A stretch of 64,000 nt of DNA from Bacteroidales bacterium UBA6248 (GCA_002441345.1 DJVU01000055.1:62001-126000); one strand, 5' to 3'; shown: positions 9,512-18,717, numbered from the stretch's first letter. Notes: generated by a model not told the origin, from the letters alone. A program made the numbers and translations.

Positions 9512-10540
9512 ATGAGTTCAAAATCTGAATTGCTGCTGCAGTATAATGTAAATCTGAAGCCTTTCCACACCTTCGGTATGGATGTTCTGGCATCCGCTTT
9601 TACTACTCTAGAGACCGAAAGCCAGATTCCGGACATGCTGAAACTTATAAATACACGTAAAGGGAAATTCCTGTTTCTCGGGGGTGGCAGCAATGTACTT
9701 TTTGCCGATGATTACAACGGGCTCGTAATCCGGAATTGCCTTAAAGGCATAGAGATCCTCGATAGAGACGAGAATTTTGTTTACGTCCGGGCAATGGGTG
9801 GTGAGGAATGGGACGACCTGGTTCAGTTTACCGTTCGCCATAACCTCGGAGGTCTCGAGAATCTGACACTTATCCCCGGTAAAGTCGGCAGCAGTCCTAT
9901 TCAGAATATCGGCGCTTATGGTGTGGAAATGAAAGACAGCTTTTATATGCTGGAAGCTGTTTCACTGCGTTCCGGTGAATTTCGTGAGTTCTTCCGCTCC
10001 GATTGCGGCTTCGGATATCGTAACAGCGTCTTTAAACAGGAACTGAAAGGACAGTATTTTATTATTTCCGTAACCTTTAAACTCCGGACCTGTCCCGTAC
10101 CAAATACTGACTACGGAGCTATTGCAGCCGAGCTTGAAAAGAACGGACTCCGGCCCAGCGTTCAGAATGTTGCGCTGGCCGTTGCTTCCATTCGCAGAAG
10201 CAAACTGCCTGACCCTGCCATTACAGGCAATGCAGGAAGCTTTTTCAAAAATCCGGTGATCAGCGAAAGTCAATTCCGCCAGCTCAAACAGCGTTTCCCG
10301 GATATTCCGTCTTATCCTTCGCCCGATGGCGTTAAACTGGCCGCCGGCTGGCTTATCGAGAAGTGCGGCTGGAAGGGCGTTCGTGAAGGCGACGCAGGCG
10401 TACACCAAAACCAGGCCCTGGTCCTCGTTAACCACGGTAACGCAACCGGAAGCCAGATTCTCGGATTGGCACATCGTATTATAAATTCAGTGGAGCAGAC
10501 GTTTGAAGTGCAGCTCGAGACGGAAGTAAATATCCTCTGA
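9512..10540 (+). CDS. murB: UDP-N-acetylenolpyruvoylglucosamine reductase (MurB)
   Basis: FAD-dependent cytoplasmic enzyme that reduces UDP-GlcNAc-enolpyruvate to UDP-MurNAc with NADPH, the second committed step of peptidoglycan precursor synthesis. The 342-aa protein has the FAD-binding segment FLGGGSNVLFADDYNGLVIRN, IPGKVGSSPIQNIGAYG, the type I MurB region CGFGYRNSVFK, the active-site Ser segment GNAGSFFKNPV, and the C-terminal AGWLIEKCGWKG / VHQNQALVLVNHGNATG. Length fits the E. coli-like type I family (~340). It is monocistronic or leads into the symporter gene 98 nt downstream, which has its own -7 box. The predicted transcript is leaderless. Confidence 0.97.
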   Translation: MSSKSELLLQYNVNLKPFHTFGMDVLASAFTTLETESQIPDMLKLINTRKGKFLFLGGGSNVLFADDYNGLVIRNCLKGIEILDRDENFVYVRAMGGEEWDDLVQFTVRHNLGGLENLTLIPGKVGSSPIQNIGAYGVEMKDSFYMLEAVSLRSGEFREFFRSDCGFGYRNSVFKQELKGQYFIISVTFKLRTCPVPNTDYGAIAAELEKNGLRPSVQNVALAVASIRRSKLPDPAITGNAGSFFKNPVISESQFRQLKQRFPDIPSYPSPDGVKLAAGWLIEKCGWKGVREGDAGVHQNQALVLVNHGNATGSQILGLAHRIINSVEQTFEVQLETEVNIL

Positions 10541-10572
10541 CAATTCGGGCTTACCGTAATAAACTGGAATTT

Positions 10573-10580
10573 TATTTTTG
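10573..10580 (+). promoter_or_regulatory. -7 promoter box for the putP-like symporter gene
   Basis: TATTTTTG matches TAnnTTTG, 58 nt before the ATG at 10639. Confidence 0.4.
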
Positions 10581-10638
10581 TTTCCATTCCCTTATATTAG
10601 TGTCCCTTTACGATTGGTATCATTAAACCCGCTGTCGG

Positions 10639-12066
10639 ATGGACGCAACACTTATTGGTTTTGTATTTTACCTTGCCGTAATGATGGTTATCGGGGTCAT
10701 AACCTACCGCCGGAATGAATCCAATGCCGATTATTTTCTTGGCGGACGAAAGATGAACCCGTGGGTCGTCGCTCTCTCCGAACGCTCGGCAGGGGAGTCG
10801 GCCTGGCTTCTGCTCGGGCTCCCCGGAGCTGCTTTTGCCTTCGGACTGATCGAAATATGGACAGCTTTGGGATGCCTGCTGGGAATCTTTTTCTACTGGT
10901 TTGTCATAGCTAACGATATCCGGCAACGTTCGGAAGCGGTTAATGCCATTACCCTTCCCGATGTCTTTTCCAACAGTTTTGCAAAAGGAAGCCTGCACCT
11001 CCGCTTGGTTTCCATGACGATCATCGGATTCTTTTTTACTTTCTACCTTGCCGCTCAATTCAACGGAGCCGGTAAAGTGCTGAATGTTACCTTCGGAATC
11101 GGACAGTTTTACGGAATGCTCATAGGTGCTGCCGTGATTATTCTGTATACCATGATGGGCGGATTTCTGGCTGTTGTATGGACAGACGTTATCCAGGGCG
11201 TTCTTATGTTTGTGGCTATGGTAATCCTTCCCATAGCTGGACTGGCAGAGCTGGGATTCTTTGATGGCGGGCTGGCAGATGCATGGGAGGCGGCAGGTCC
11301 GGGATTTTTCAGCCTCACCGGCGGTAAAACCGGATGGGCTGCCGCAGCTCTTGTAATTGGCGGCTTAAGCTGGGCTTTTGGATATATGGGTCAACCGCAC
11401 CTTTTAACAAAGTTTATGTCGATCGGTGACCCGAAAAAGATGATCGTCAGCAAACGTATTGCAATTGTCTGGGCCATTCCCGCCTTTACCGGTGCTATGG
11501 CGATAGGAATCATAGGCTTCGGGCTTTACGGACAGGGCTACTTCAGCGACGTGGAACGCGTTATGCCTCACCTTGCAACCCAGCTGATGCCTGCCTGGTT
11601 TGCCGGAATAATTATTTCCGCAGCAATCGCTGCCATGATGTCGACCGCCGATAGCCTGCTGTTGGTCGTTTCTTCCTCCGTTGCCGAAGATTTCTGTCAC
11701 AATATCCTGAAATTGAAGCTTTCACCAAAAGCAATGGTGACTCTCAGCCGCCTGGTTACTTTTTCAGTCGGAATAGCTGCATTTATCATTGCCATTACTT
11801 CCGAAAAACTGATTTTTAATATGGTGTCGTATGCCTGGGCCGGGCTGGGATCTTCGTTCGGACCTGCAATGCTGCTTTTGCTGAAGTGGAAGAAAACCAC
11901 CTGGCAGGGTGTTATGGCCGGGATGATCACAGGTTCCGTTTCCACGGTACTCTGGTCAGAGATTTCTGTTCTGGATCAGGCTGTATCCGTGCGCTTTACT
12001 TCCTTTGTGTTTGCTCTTGCAGCCGTATGGATTGTAAGCCTGCTTACGCAGAATAAAAAGCGGTAA
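10639..12066 (+). CDS. putP: Sodium/proline symporter family protein (SSS family, PutP-like)
   Basis: Inner-membrane Na+-coupled solute symporter, probably for proline. 475 aa with about 12-13 hydrophobic segments. The N-terminal TM1 is followed by SNADYFLGGRKMNPWVVALSERSAGESAWLLLGLPG, the PutP-type Na+/substrate loop, with the Ser-rich unwound helix seen in SSS transporters. IIISAAIAAMMSTADSLLLVVSS (~315-337) is the TM8 Na2-site region. Length is slightly below E. coli PutP (502). It sits between murB and a convergent glycosyltransferase gene with no catabolic putA nearby, so the substrate is an inference from family resemblance. A pantothenate or other solute symporter is possible. Confidence 0.85.
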   Translation: MDATLIGFVFYLAVMMVIGVITYRRNESNADYFLGGRKMNPWVVALSERSAGESAWLLLGLPGAAFAFGLIEIWTALGCLLGIFFYWFVIANDIRQRSEAVNAITLPDVFSNSFAKGSLHLRLVSMTIIGFFFTFYLAAQFNGAGKVLNVTFGIGQFYGMLIGAAVIILYTMMGGFLAVVWTDVIQGVLMFVAMVILPIAGLAELGFFDGGLADAWEAAGPGFFSLTGGKTGWAAAALVIGGLSWAFGYMGQPHLLTKFMSIGDPKKMIVSKRIAIVWAIPAFTGAMAIGIIGFGLYGQGYFSDVERVMPHLATQLMPAWFAGIIISAAIAAMMSTADSLLLVVSSSVAEDFCHNILKLKLSPKAMVTLSRLVTFSVGIAAFIIAITSEKLIFNMVSYAWAGLGSSFGPAMLLLLKWKKTTWQGVMAGMITGSVSTVLWSEISVLDQAVSVRFTSFVFALAAVWIVSLLTQNKKR

Positions 12067-12107
12067 TTCCGGTTTCGGGTTTAATTCGTACGGGCGATGA
12101 CCCGGGT

Positions 12108-13241
12108 TTAGCAACTTTCACCTATAACTCGTTCAATGGTGGCCCATAGCCGCTCTGCCGATTTGTCCCAGGTGAAAATACGCGCACGCTCAAATCCTTT
12201 TTCGATTAAACGGCTGCGGAGCTCACCGTCTTCTGCTATTCTTTTCATAGCCCCTGCAATGCTCTCCGGATCAAACGGATCAGCAAGTAATGCAGCAGTA
12301 CCTGCCACCTCAGGCATGCTCGTGACATCAGAGGTTATAACGGGGGTGCCACATCGGAATGCCTCTACAATCGGAATCCCAAAGCCTTCGAAATAGGAAA
12401 CATAAGCGAGCGCTAACGCAGAACCCATAACATAATTCATTTCAGAAGTTTCCAGCCGATCCGTAAAAATTACGCTGTCCCGGTACTGCATAGTGTTATA
12501 AACCATGGCAATCTCGCCCGTCCACCACTTTTTTGCTCCCGCAATCAGCAACTTCGTACCGGCAGTATCCGTTTTTCTGAACAGGTCGAAAGCCCTGAAT
12601 AAATTGATAAGGTTCTTGCGCGGATGAAGCGATCCGACAAAAAAGAAATAAGGTTTGCCTTCCGAATAACGGGCCCGCGTTTCCTCCTTCCCGGCATCAT
12701 CCAAAGGCGCATACGCTTCGTTGGCTCCGTTGTAAACCACATCGATTTTAGAAGGTGATATGCCGTAATGACGGATGATGTCGCTTTTCGAAAATTCCGA
12801 TACCGTGGCTATGCGTCTGGCTTTACGCGCATATCTGGGAAAAAAGGTCCGGTAATACCACCTTTCTGCAAACGGTAAACTCTTCGGATAGTGCTCGAAA
12901 TTGAGATCGTGAAAAACAGTTAACGACGGAACTTTGCTCCCAAGCGAGAGGTAGCCGTCGGGCGAAAGGAACACATCGGCCCCCAGCTTCTTCAGCTGAT
13001 AGCGAACCGACAGTTCGAACCAGATGAAATATAGAACCGGATGCCGGGCCGGAGGACCAATAACTACCGGAGTAACATTCGGACCGAAAATAAAACCGGG
13101 ATGATAAGGTCTGTCGAAAATAAAATAAAATTGATGCTCCGGATGAGCAATAGTGATCCGCTTAAGGTTTTCATACGAAAACCATCCGATCCCTTCCAGC
13201 CTGCCCTCAAGCAACAACCGTGTATTTACCGCAATTTTCAA
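12108..13241 (-). CDS. Glycosyltransferase family 4 protein (TTG start)
   Basis: A 377-aa GT-B glycosyltransferase likely acting in surface polysaccharide assembly. Features: KIAVNTRLLLEGRLEGIGWFSYE at the N-terminus, TVFHDLNFEHYP (~100), TVSEFSKSDIIRHYGISPSKIDVVYNGANE (GT4 linker), FFFVGSLHPRKNLINLFRAF and the nucleotide-sugar motif SYFEGFGIPIVEAFRCGTPVITSD with the E-x7-E pair. The frame extends up to an ATG at 13325, but a -7 box at 13314-13321 lies inside that extension. A TTG at 13241 is preceded by AAGGAG and starts at the conserved KIAVNTR, so I chose TTG. Divergent from the wzx-like gene, it probably belongs to the same polysaccharide locus. Donor and acceptor are unknown. Confidence 0.88.
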   Translation of the reverse strand: MKIAVNTRLLLEGRLEGIGWFSYENLKRITIAHPEHQFYFIFDRPYHPGFIFGPNVTPVVIGPPARHPVLYFIWFELSVRYQLKKLGADVFLSPDGYLSLGSKVPSLTVFHDLNFEHYPKSLPFAERWYYRTFFPRYARKARRIATVSEFSKSDIIRHYGISPSKIDVVYNGANEAYAPLDDAGKEETRARYSEGKPYFFFVGSLHPRKNLINLFRAFDLFRKTDTAGTKLLIAGAKKWWTGEIAMVYNTMQYRDSVIFTDRLETSEMNYVMGSALALAYVSYFEGFGIPIVEAFRCGTPVITSDVTSMPEVAGTAALLADPFDPESIAGAMKRIAEDGELRSRLIEKGFERARIFTWDKSAERLWATIERVIGESC

Positions 13242-13244
13242 TTT

Positions 13245-13250
13245 ACTCCT
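13245..13250 (-). promoter_or_regulatory. Shine-Dalgarno-like site supporting a TTG start
   Basis: AAGGAG on the minus strand, separated by a few bases from the TTG at 13241-13239. Such purine-rich sites are uncommon in this window, so it carries weight in the start choice. Confidence 0.45.
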
Positions 13251-13313
13251 TGTTGATCCGCCTTTTATTATTGCAAGGACGGTATTTATTGCCAGAATAA
13301 TAATATTTTTGCG

Positions 13314-13321
13314 CAAATTTA
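13314..13321 (-). promoter_or_regulatory. -7 promoter box that rules out the upstream ATG of the GT4 gene
   Basis: The minus strand reads TAAATTTG. The predicted start site (~13309) is downstream of the ATG at 13325, leaving a ~68-nt leader to the TTG start at 13241. Confidence 0.5.
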
Positions 13322-13399
13322 ACATTTAAAGCTTAACGGTTCGGGATTTCTGTTCATTCCCTTCCGGTATAGCACGGCCAGTTGCTCATATTAAGCCGC

Positions 13400-14857
13400 A
13401 TGCAGCGAAAATTCCTCACAAACCTGGGATTCCTGTTATTCCTTAACCTGCTGATAAAACCCTTCTGGATTTTCGGCATCGACAGAACCGTGCAAAATGT
13501 TGTGGGCGCTGAAGATTTCGGCTTTTATTTTACCATCCTCAATTTCTCCTTTCTTTTTAACATTCTGCTCGATTTCGGTATTACCAATTTCAATAACCGG
13601 AATATTGCCCAGAATACCCACCTGCTGAACAAGCATTTCTCAGGTATACTGATTATGAAATTCATGCTTGCCATCGTGTATTTCGTAATCACTTTTTCTG
13701 CCGGATTGATGTGGGGCTTTCGGGGAACGGGTCTCTGGATGCTTGCCTTGCTGGGCTTAAACCAGTTTCTTATCTCGTTTATCCTCTACCTGCGCTCCAA
13801 CGTTTCGGCCCTTCTGTTCTTTAAAACCGACAGCGTGCTTTCGGTACTCGACCGTATACTCATGATTATTTTCTGCAGCATTCTGCTCTGGGGCAATGTT
13901 ACCAGTCAGCCAATGCGCATCGAATGGTTCGTTTATGCACAAACTCTTTCATATGTGCTGACAGCCCTGGTGGCGCTGATGGTCGTGATCAGGAAAGCTT
14001 CATTTACACGCCTCAACTGGAATGTGCCTTTTTTTGTGATGATCATAAAACAAAGCCTTCCGTTTGCGGTACTCGTTTTATTGATGACATTCTACAACCG
14101 TTTCGATTCCGTTTTAATTCAGAAGCTCATTCCGGGAGAAGAGGGGAAAATTCAGGTCGGAATCTATGCGCACGGATATCGCCTGCTGGATGCCGCCAAT
14201 AACATTGCTTACCTTGTTTCCGTGCTTCTGTTGCCACTGTTTGCACGCCAGCTTAAATCCGGAGAAAAAGTTGAAAACCTGGCCAGGCTGAGTTTTACCC
14301 TGTTGTTTGTGCTTTCCGTTATTGTTGCCGCCGGCTCTTATTTCTACAGCTATCCGATAATGGATCTGCTTTACGATCACTATATATCCAACTCAGCCGT
14401 CGTTTTCAGTGTGCTCATGGGCTGCTTTATAGGCTATTCCACTACTTATGTGTTCGGTACACTGCTTACCGCAAACGGTAGCCTCAAGCACCTTAATCTG
14501 GTGGCTGCAGGCGGGATGCTGCTCAATATCGGCCTTAATCTCGTTCTGATACCCTGGTACGGTGCCCTTGGCGCCGCCTGGGCTAGCCTTCTTACACAGC
14601 TTCTGATGGCCGCAATTCAGGTTGTTCTGGCAGTATTCATGTTCAGGTTCCGCTTTAACCCCCGATACCTGATTACTCTTGTGGTTTTTGTGGCTGGCGT
14701 GATCCTCATCAGCAGGATCACTTCCGGTTTGCCATTGCACTGGGTAAAATCATTCGCACTGATGATGGGAGCCTCCATCATTCTTGCACTTACACTCGGA
14801 CTGTTTAATATCAGGCGATTCCTGCGCCTGGTTACTTCCAGAAACCTGCAGGACTGA
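13400..14857 (+). CDS. Polysaccharide flippase / oligosaccharide transporter (Wzx-like, MOP superfamily)
   Basis: Integral membrane protein of 485 aa with about 12-14 hydrophobic helices, of the polysaccharide_synt/Wzx branch of the MOP flippases that move undecaprenyl-linked repeat units across the inner membrane. The N-terminus (MQRKFLTNLGFLLFLNLLIKPFWIFGIDRTVQNVVGAEDFGFYF) has the family's charged opening and G-x-DFG-type turn. A second repeat starts near FVMIIKQSLPFAVLVLLMTFYNRFDSVLI. A TTG at 13382 also opens the frame, but the ATG at 13400 gives the clean start. It lies upstream of two Wzz-like and one Wzy-like gene, which supports the role. No -7 box was found close to it. Peptidoglycan lipid II flippase (MurJ) is less likely given length and context. 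Confidence 0.85.
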   Translation: MQRKFLTNLGFLLFLNLLIKPFWIFGIDRTVQNVVGAEDFGFYFTILNFSFLFNILLDFGITNFNNRNIAQNTHLLNKHFSGILIMKFMLAIVYFVITFSAGLMWGFRGTGLWMLALLGLNQFLISFILYLRSNVSALLFFKTDSVLSVLDRILMIIFCSILLWGNVTSQPMRIEWFVYAQTLSYVLTALVALMVVIRKASFTRLNWNVPFFVMIIKQSLPFAVLVLLMTFYNRFDSVLIQKLIPGEEGKIQVGIYAHGYRLLDAANNIAYLVSVLLLPLFARQLKSGEKVENLARLSFTLLFVLSVIVAAGSYFYSYPIMDLLYDHYISNSAVVFSVLMGCFIGYSTTYVFGTLLTANGSLKHLNLVAAGGMLLNIGLNLVLIPWYGALGAAWASLLTQLLMAAIQVVLAVFMFRFRFNPRYLITLVVFVAGVILISRITSGLPLHWVKSFALMMGASIILALTLGLFNIRRFLRLVTSRNLQD

Positions 14858-14957
14858 CATCAAACCCTCAGCCACGACAGAATTATTTTATTTAATGCAT
14901 TGTAATAACTTCGGTATTTATACACGGAATATTGTTCGTAACTGAATGTTTTTTCCC

Positions 14958-14965
14958 TATCTTTG
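14958..14965 (+). promoter_or_regulatory. -7 promoter box for the wzz-wzz-wzy operon
   Basis: TATCTTTG (TAnnTTTG), 27 nt before the ATG at 14993. A TTG at 14932-14934 lies 23 nt upstream and could be the -33 element. Confidence 0.6.
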
Positions 14966-14992
14966 GCAACCCCTAACGAACCAACATAATAT

Positions 14993-16060
14993 ATGTCGGA
15001 GAATAAACTAACAGAAATCAGGGATTTCGACTCAAGCAGCCTTGGAAAGTTTTTGTTTTCCTGGCGTAAGCACCTGATTATCATAGGTTTGGTCGCAGCG
15101 ATCTTGTCAGCATTCTTTTCGTCCAGTCTTTTTATTACTCCACTGTACCGCTCCTCTGTGGTTCTGTTTCCGGTTTCAAGCAACTCGGTATCAAGGGCAC
15201 TGCTTACCGATCAGCCTGCTGCGAAGACAGATATTCTTGAATTCGGAGAAGATGAGCAAACGGAACAAATGCTGCAGATCCTCAGTTCTAACAAGATCAG
15301 AGATAAAGTAGTCGCCAGGTTCGATTTGATGAAACATTACCGGATCAATCCTTCATCGAAATATAAAAACACTGAACTTTTTCGTCAGTATGAAAAAAAT
15401 ATAACTTTCAGAAGAACAGAGTTCATGGCCGTCAGAATCTCTGTGCTCGACAGAGATCCGCAGATGGCAGCCGATATTGCCAATACCATTTCAGATCTCC
15501 TCGATTCAACCAAGAATGCCATGCAACGCGAACGCGCTATGAAGGGATTCAGGATTGTGGAGCAGGAGTATAACAAGCTTCGTAATGAGATTGCTGAAAT
15601 GGAAGATTCGCTCAGGATTATTCGCGAACTTGGCGTGTATGACTATGAATCACAAGCTGAAATGTTCAATCAGCAGCTGGCCATCGAAATTGCACGCGGA
15701 AATACCAGAGGGATTCAGTCGCTCGAAGAAAAACTAAGCCTTCTTGCTAAGTACGGAGGTGCTTATGTATCACTTCGCGATATGCTGGAGCATGAGAAAA
15801 AACAACTCAGCTACTTGAAAGCCAGGTATGAAGAGGCTAAAGTGGATGCACTGGAAAACCTTCCGCAAAAATTCGTTGTGGAAACAGCGTTCAAAGCAGA
15901 GAAAAAATCATACCCCGTGCGCTGGATCATAGTTCTGGTTTCAACCATAGCAGCACTCCTCGCCTCAGTGATCGTTATTATCACAATTGAGAAATTTCCG
16001 GCTCTCAAAACGATGGGTAGCCCGAAAAAAAAAACTCCATTTCAGAACAACACGATTTAA
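14993..16060 (+). CDS. Wzz-type polysaccharide chain-length determinant protein 1
   Basis: A 355-aa polysaccharide co-polymerase of the inner membrane that would set glycan chain length together with the Wzy-like protein. Topology: short cytoplasmic N-terminus, TM1 (~25-46), a ~260-residue periplasmic part containing long coiled-coil helices (EQEYNKLRNEIAEMEDSLR), and TM2 (~309-331) preceded by the Wzz-typical KKSYPVRWIIV. There is no C-terminal tyrosine kinase. The tail ends at a run of ten A (16025-16034) encoding KKK, then PFQNNTI. The second Wzz gene starts 10 nt after the stop and is already open in the +1 frame across this run. Confidence 0.88.
   Translation: MSENKLTEIRDFDSSSLGKFLFSWRKHLIIIGLVAAILSAFFSSSLFITPLYRSSVVLFPVSSNSVSRALLTDQPAAKTDILEFGEDEQTEQMLQILSSNKIRDKVVARFDLMKHYRINPSSKYKNTELFRQYEKNITFRRTEFMAVRISVLDRDPQMAADIANTISDLLDSTKNAMQRERAMKGFRIVEQEYNKLRNEIAEMEDSLRIIRELGVYDYESQAEMFNQQLAIEIARGNTRGIQSLEEKLSLLAKYGGAYVSLRDMLEHEKKQLSYLKARYEEAKVDALENLPQKFVVETAFKAEKKSYPVRWIIVLVSTIAALLASVIVIITIEKFPALKTMGSPKKKTPFQNNTI
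16025..16034 (+). other. A10 homopolymer at the wzz1-wzz2 junction (possible slippage site)
   Basis: Ten consecutive A within the wzz1 C-terminal codons (Pro-Lys-Lys-Lys-Thr). The wzz2 frame has no stop between 15987 and its own ATG at 16071. Loss of one A, or a +1 slip, would join the two proteins in frame. Known frame relation; function inferred. Confidence 0.45.
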
Positions 16061-16070
16061 ATTCAGCATA

Positions 16071-17069
16071 ATGGACAACATAAAGCCTCACACTGAGAAC
16101 TATTTCAGTAACATCCGCATGATGAAGATCTTTTTCAGGTGGAAATGGCATCTCCTGATTATAGCTGCCGTCGCCGCCCTCCTTGCAGCTGTATTTACCA
16201 GCTCCTTCTTTATTAAACCGAAATTTAAATCGTACGCTCTGGTTTATCCGTCAAATATCGCTCCGTATTCCGATGAAAGCGAAAGCGAACAGATGCTGCA
16301 ATGGCTTCAGTCACAGGATATCCGCGACAGCGTAATACGGAAGTTCAACCTGCCGGAGCATTACCGCATCGATTCGTCCTACAAATACTTCCAATCAACC
16401 ATGCAATATCTTTACAATAAAAATGTAAAGATCAGTAAAACACAATACGAGTCGATCGAAATCGTGGTTACAGATACCGACCCCGTTATCGCACGCGATA
16501 TGGTTCTGGCAATTATTGATTTCTGTAACCTGAAAATAAGGAATATCCACAGGTCTAAATACGAAGAGGTAGTACAAAGTATGGGTATAACCCTGCAGGA
16601 GAAAAAAGCACAACTCGATAGCATCGAAGCGGCTCTCGCCAGCCTGCGTGAAGACTATGAACTGATCGATTACGATGCTCAGGCCAGAGAAATCACCCGG
16701 GGATACCTCCGTACCGTCGACGGATCCAATTCAACCAATATCAACATGAAGGATGTGTTGCGGCTGAAAGAGAATTTCCAGGCTAAATCCGGTGAACTGG
16801 CAATACTTACACAGCGCCGTATCGATATCATGAGAATATTTACCGAGTTTGAAATGATTTACGACCGGGCAGTATACGATGCCAACAAACAGTTCACGTT
16901 TACAAATGTTGTAACTCCCCCGGTAGTTGCCGACAAAAAAGCTTATCCGGTTCGCTGGCTTATCGTTGTTTATTCTGTTTTCGCAACCCTCTTCTTCTCC
17001 GTACTGATTATTTCAGTTATCGAAAATAAACGCATCAATCAGGAGATGAAAGACCTCGTAAACGGTTAA
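16071..17069 (+). CDS. Wzz-type polysaccharide chain-length determinant protein 2
   Basis: A 332-aa paralogue of the preceding protein, with the same plan: TM1 (~26-46, WHLLIIAAVAALLAAVFTSSFF), periplasmic domain with coiled coil (ITLQEKKAQLDSIEAALASL), and TM2 (~302-324) after KKAYPVRWLIV. Shared segments with Wzz1 include ESEQMLQWLQSQDIRDSVIRKF versus EQTEQMLQILSSNKIRDKV, so the pair arose by duplication. The frame is open upstream to 15987, but ATG 16071 matches the start of homology and lies 10 nt after the wzz1 stop. It could form mixed oligomers with Wzz1. No associated tyrosine kinase or phosphatase is present. Confidence 0.88.
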   Translation: MDNIKPHTENYFSNIRMMKIFFRWKWHLLIIAAVAALLAAVFTSSFFIKPKFKSYALVYPSNIAPYSDESESEQMLQWLQSQDIRDSVIRKFNLPEHYRIDSSYKYFQSTMQYLYNKNVKISKTQYESIEIVVTDTDPVIARDMVLAIIDFCNLKIRNIHRSKYEEVVQSMGITLQEKKAQLDSIEAALASLREDYELIDYDAQAREITRGYLRTVDGSNSTNINMKDVLRLKENFQAKSGELAILTQRRIDIMRIFTEFEMIYDRAVYDANKQFTFTNVVTPPVVADKKAYPVRWLIVVYSVFATLFFSVLIISVIENKRINQEMKDLVNG

Positions 17070-17095
17070 TTGATCCCTGAAAACCTTCTGATACG

Positions 17096-18556
17096 GTGGC
17101 CGATAACCTTAAAATTAAGTGGTTTTATATTCTGAGCGGGATATTTATCCTGCTCAATACTGTTCTCGTCGTTAAGGAGATTTACCTCGGGATAGCGGTG
17201 CCACTGCTTTTTGTTATCGCACTGATGTATCTCTTCTGGCTCGATAAACTCCTTCTTCTTATCGTTTTCGTTACACCACTGGCTATAAATATTTCCGACA
17301 GTGAACTGGGAATCGGTATTTCTATACCCTCCGAACCGCTTATGGTCGGCGTTCTGATTCTCTTTGTGCTGAAAACACTCTTCAACGGTCAATACGACAA
17401 GAAAATCCTTTCCCACCCGGTAACCATTGCCGTTTTCTTTAGCCTTTCCTGGCTTCTGATTACCAGTATTACGAGCTCAATGCCCCTGGTTTCCTTTAAG
17501 TTTCTTGCCGCCCGGCTCTGGTTTATTGTTCCTTTCTATTTTCTTGGCATTTTACTGTTTAAGGATGTCAAAAATATCTCACGGTTCAAATGGCTCTATG
17601 CTGCTGCACTTATCATTGTAATTATTTATACTACCATTCACCATTCTTCCTATGGGTTCGCCGAACGGCAGGGCCACTGGGTTATGAAACCGTTCTATAA
17701 CGACCACACTGCATATGGAGCCATACTCGCATTCTTTGTGCCTGTTTTCGTAGGTTTTATGTTTAACTACGAACGCTCTCGCACATACAGATTCTATGCA
17801 GGTGTGGTTTCATTGATTCTGATTCTGGCCCTTTACCTGTCATTCAGCAGAGCTGCCTGGGTGAGCGTTGCCGCAGCAATTGGCGTTGCCGTCCTGGTAG
17901 TTTACCGTATTAAGTTCCGATGGATTGCAATAGTGCTTATTGCTGCAATCGCGTCATTCTATACGTTCAAAACGGAGATTCTTTACGTTCTTGAGAAAAA
18001 TAAACAGGATTCCTCCGCCAACTTTATCGAACACGTACAGTCTATTTACAATATATCTTCCGATGCTTCCAACCTGGAACGTATAAACCGCTGGCAATCT
18101 GCTATTCGAATGTTCGGCGAGCGTCCGGTATTCGGCTGGGGCCCCGGAACCTATCAGTTTGTTTATGCCCCTTTCCAGCGCTCAAAAGAACGTACCATTA
18201 TCAGTACCAATGCCGGTGACCTCGGAAATGCCCACAGCGAATACATAGGCCCGCTCTCTGAACAGGGAGTCCCGGGATTGATATCTATTATTTGGATCGC
18301 TTCTGCTGCCCTCATTACAGGTATAAGAGTTTACCGGAATGCCAGAAACAGGGAAATCCGCCTCTACAGCCTCGTTTCCGTGCTTGCCCTTGTTACGTAT
18401 TTTATTCACGGGTTCCTCAATAACTTCCTTGATACCGACAAAGCTTCGGTCCCATTCTGGGGATTTATTGCTATGATCGTAGCAATGGATCTGTACCATA
18501 AAGACAGCGTGGAAGTCGACACTTCCCTGCTTTCCGCGAAAAAAGAAGAATCCTGA
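17096..18556 (+). CDS. O-antigen ligase/polymerase family membrane protein (Wzy/WaaL-like)
   Basis: A 486-aa inner-membrane protein with about 11-12 TM helices and the Wzy_C (PF04932) region. The large periplasmic loop carries PVFGWGPGTYQFVYAPFQ and HSEYIGPLSEQGVPGLI, the motif pair typical of O-antigen ligases and Wzy-type polymerases; the conserved Arg region (LSFSRAAWVS) precedes it. The start is a GTG at 17096, because an in-frame TGA lies shortly upstream and no ATG is available before TM1. It is 26 nt behind wzz2, so it is co-transcribed, and a strong terminator follows at 18619-18645. Whether it polymerises or ligates glycan cannot be told from sequence. Confidence 0.87.
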   Translation: MADNLKIKWFYILSGIFILLNTVLVVKEIYLGIAVPLLFVIALMYLFWLDKLLLLIVFVTPLAINISDSELGIGISIPSEPLMVGVLILFVLKTLFNGQYDKKILSHPVTIAVFFSLSWLLITSITSSMPLVSFKFLAARLWFIVPFYFLGILLFKDVKNISRFKWLYAAALIIVIIYTTIHHSSYGFAERQGHWVMKPFYNDHTAYGAILAFFVPVFVGFMFNYERSRTYRFYAGVVSLILILALYLSFSRAAWVSVAAAIGVAVLVVYRIKFRWIAIVLIAAIASFYTFKTEILYVLEKNKQDSSANFIEHVQSIYNISSDASNLERINRWQSAIRMFGERPVFGWGPGTYQFVYAPFQRSKERTIISTNAGDLGNAHSEYIGPLSEQGVPGLISIIWIASAALITGIRVYRNARNREIRLYSLVSVLALVTYFIHGFLNNFLDTDKASVPFWGFIAMIVAMDLYHKDSVEVDTSLLSAKKEES

Positions 18557-18610
18557 CAGTATGCAGGTCTGTATTCAGGAGCCAGGCTGCCTCCGGTTCA
18601 TTACAAAAGC

Positions 18611-18646
18611 AAAAAAAAACTGCCGTAATTACAGCAGTCTTTTTTG
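18611..18646. terminator. Bidirectional intrinsic terminator between wzy and the lpxD-like gene
   Basis: The hairpin spans 18619-18638, with arms ACTGCCGTA and TACAGCAGT (one C/A mismatch), flanked by an A run on the left and CTTTTTT on the right, so it can stop both converging transcripts. Confidence 0.75.
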
Positions 18647-18717
18647 AATTTTGCATTTAAATCTCTGCCTGTAGCAGTGGTTTTCCAGGGATGGGCAGCT
18701 AATCCGATGTCAATCAG

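Noticed and set aside
13242..13325. Longer N-terminus of the GT4 gene starting at ATG 13325
   Set aside because: A -7 box lies within it (13314-13321), and the conserved KIAVNTR begins at the TTG at 13241 with a purine-rich site before it.
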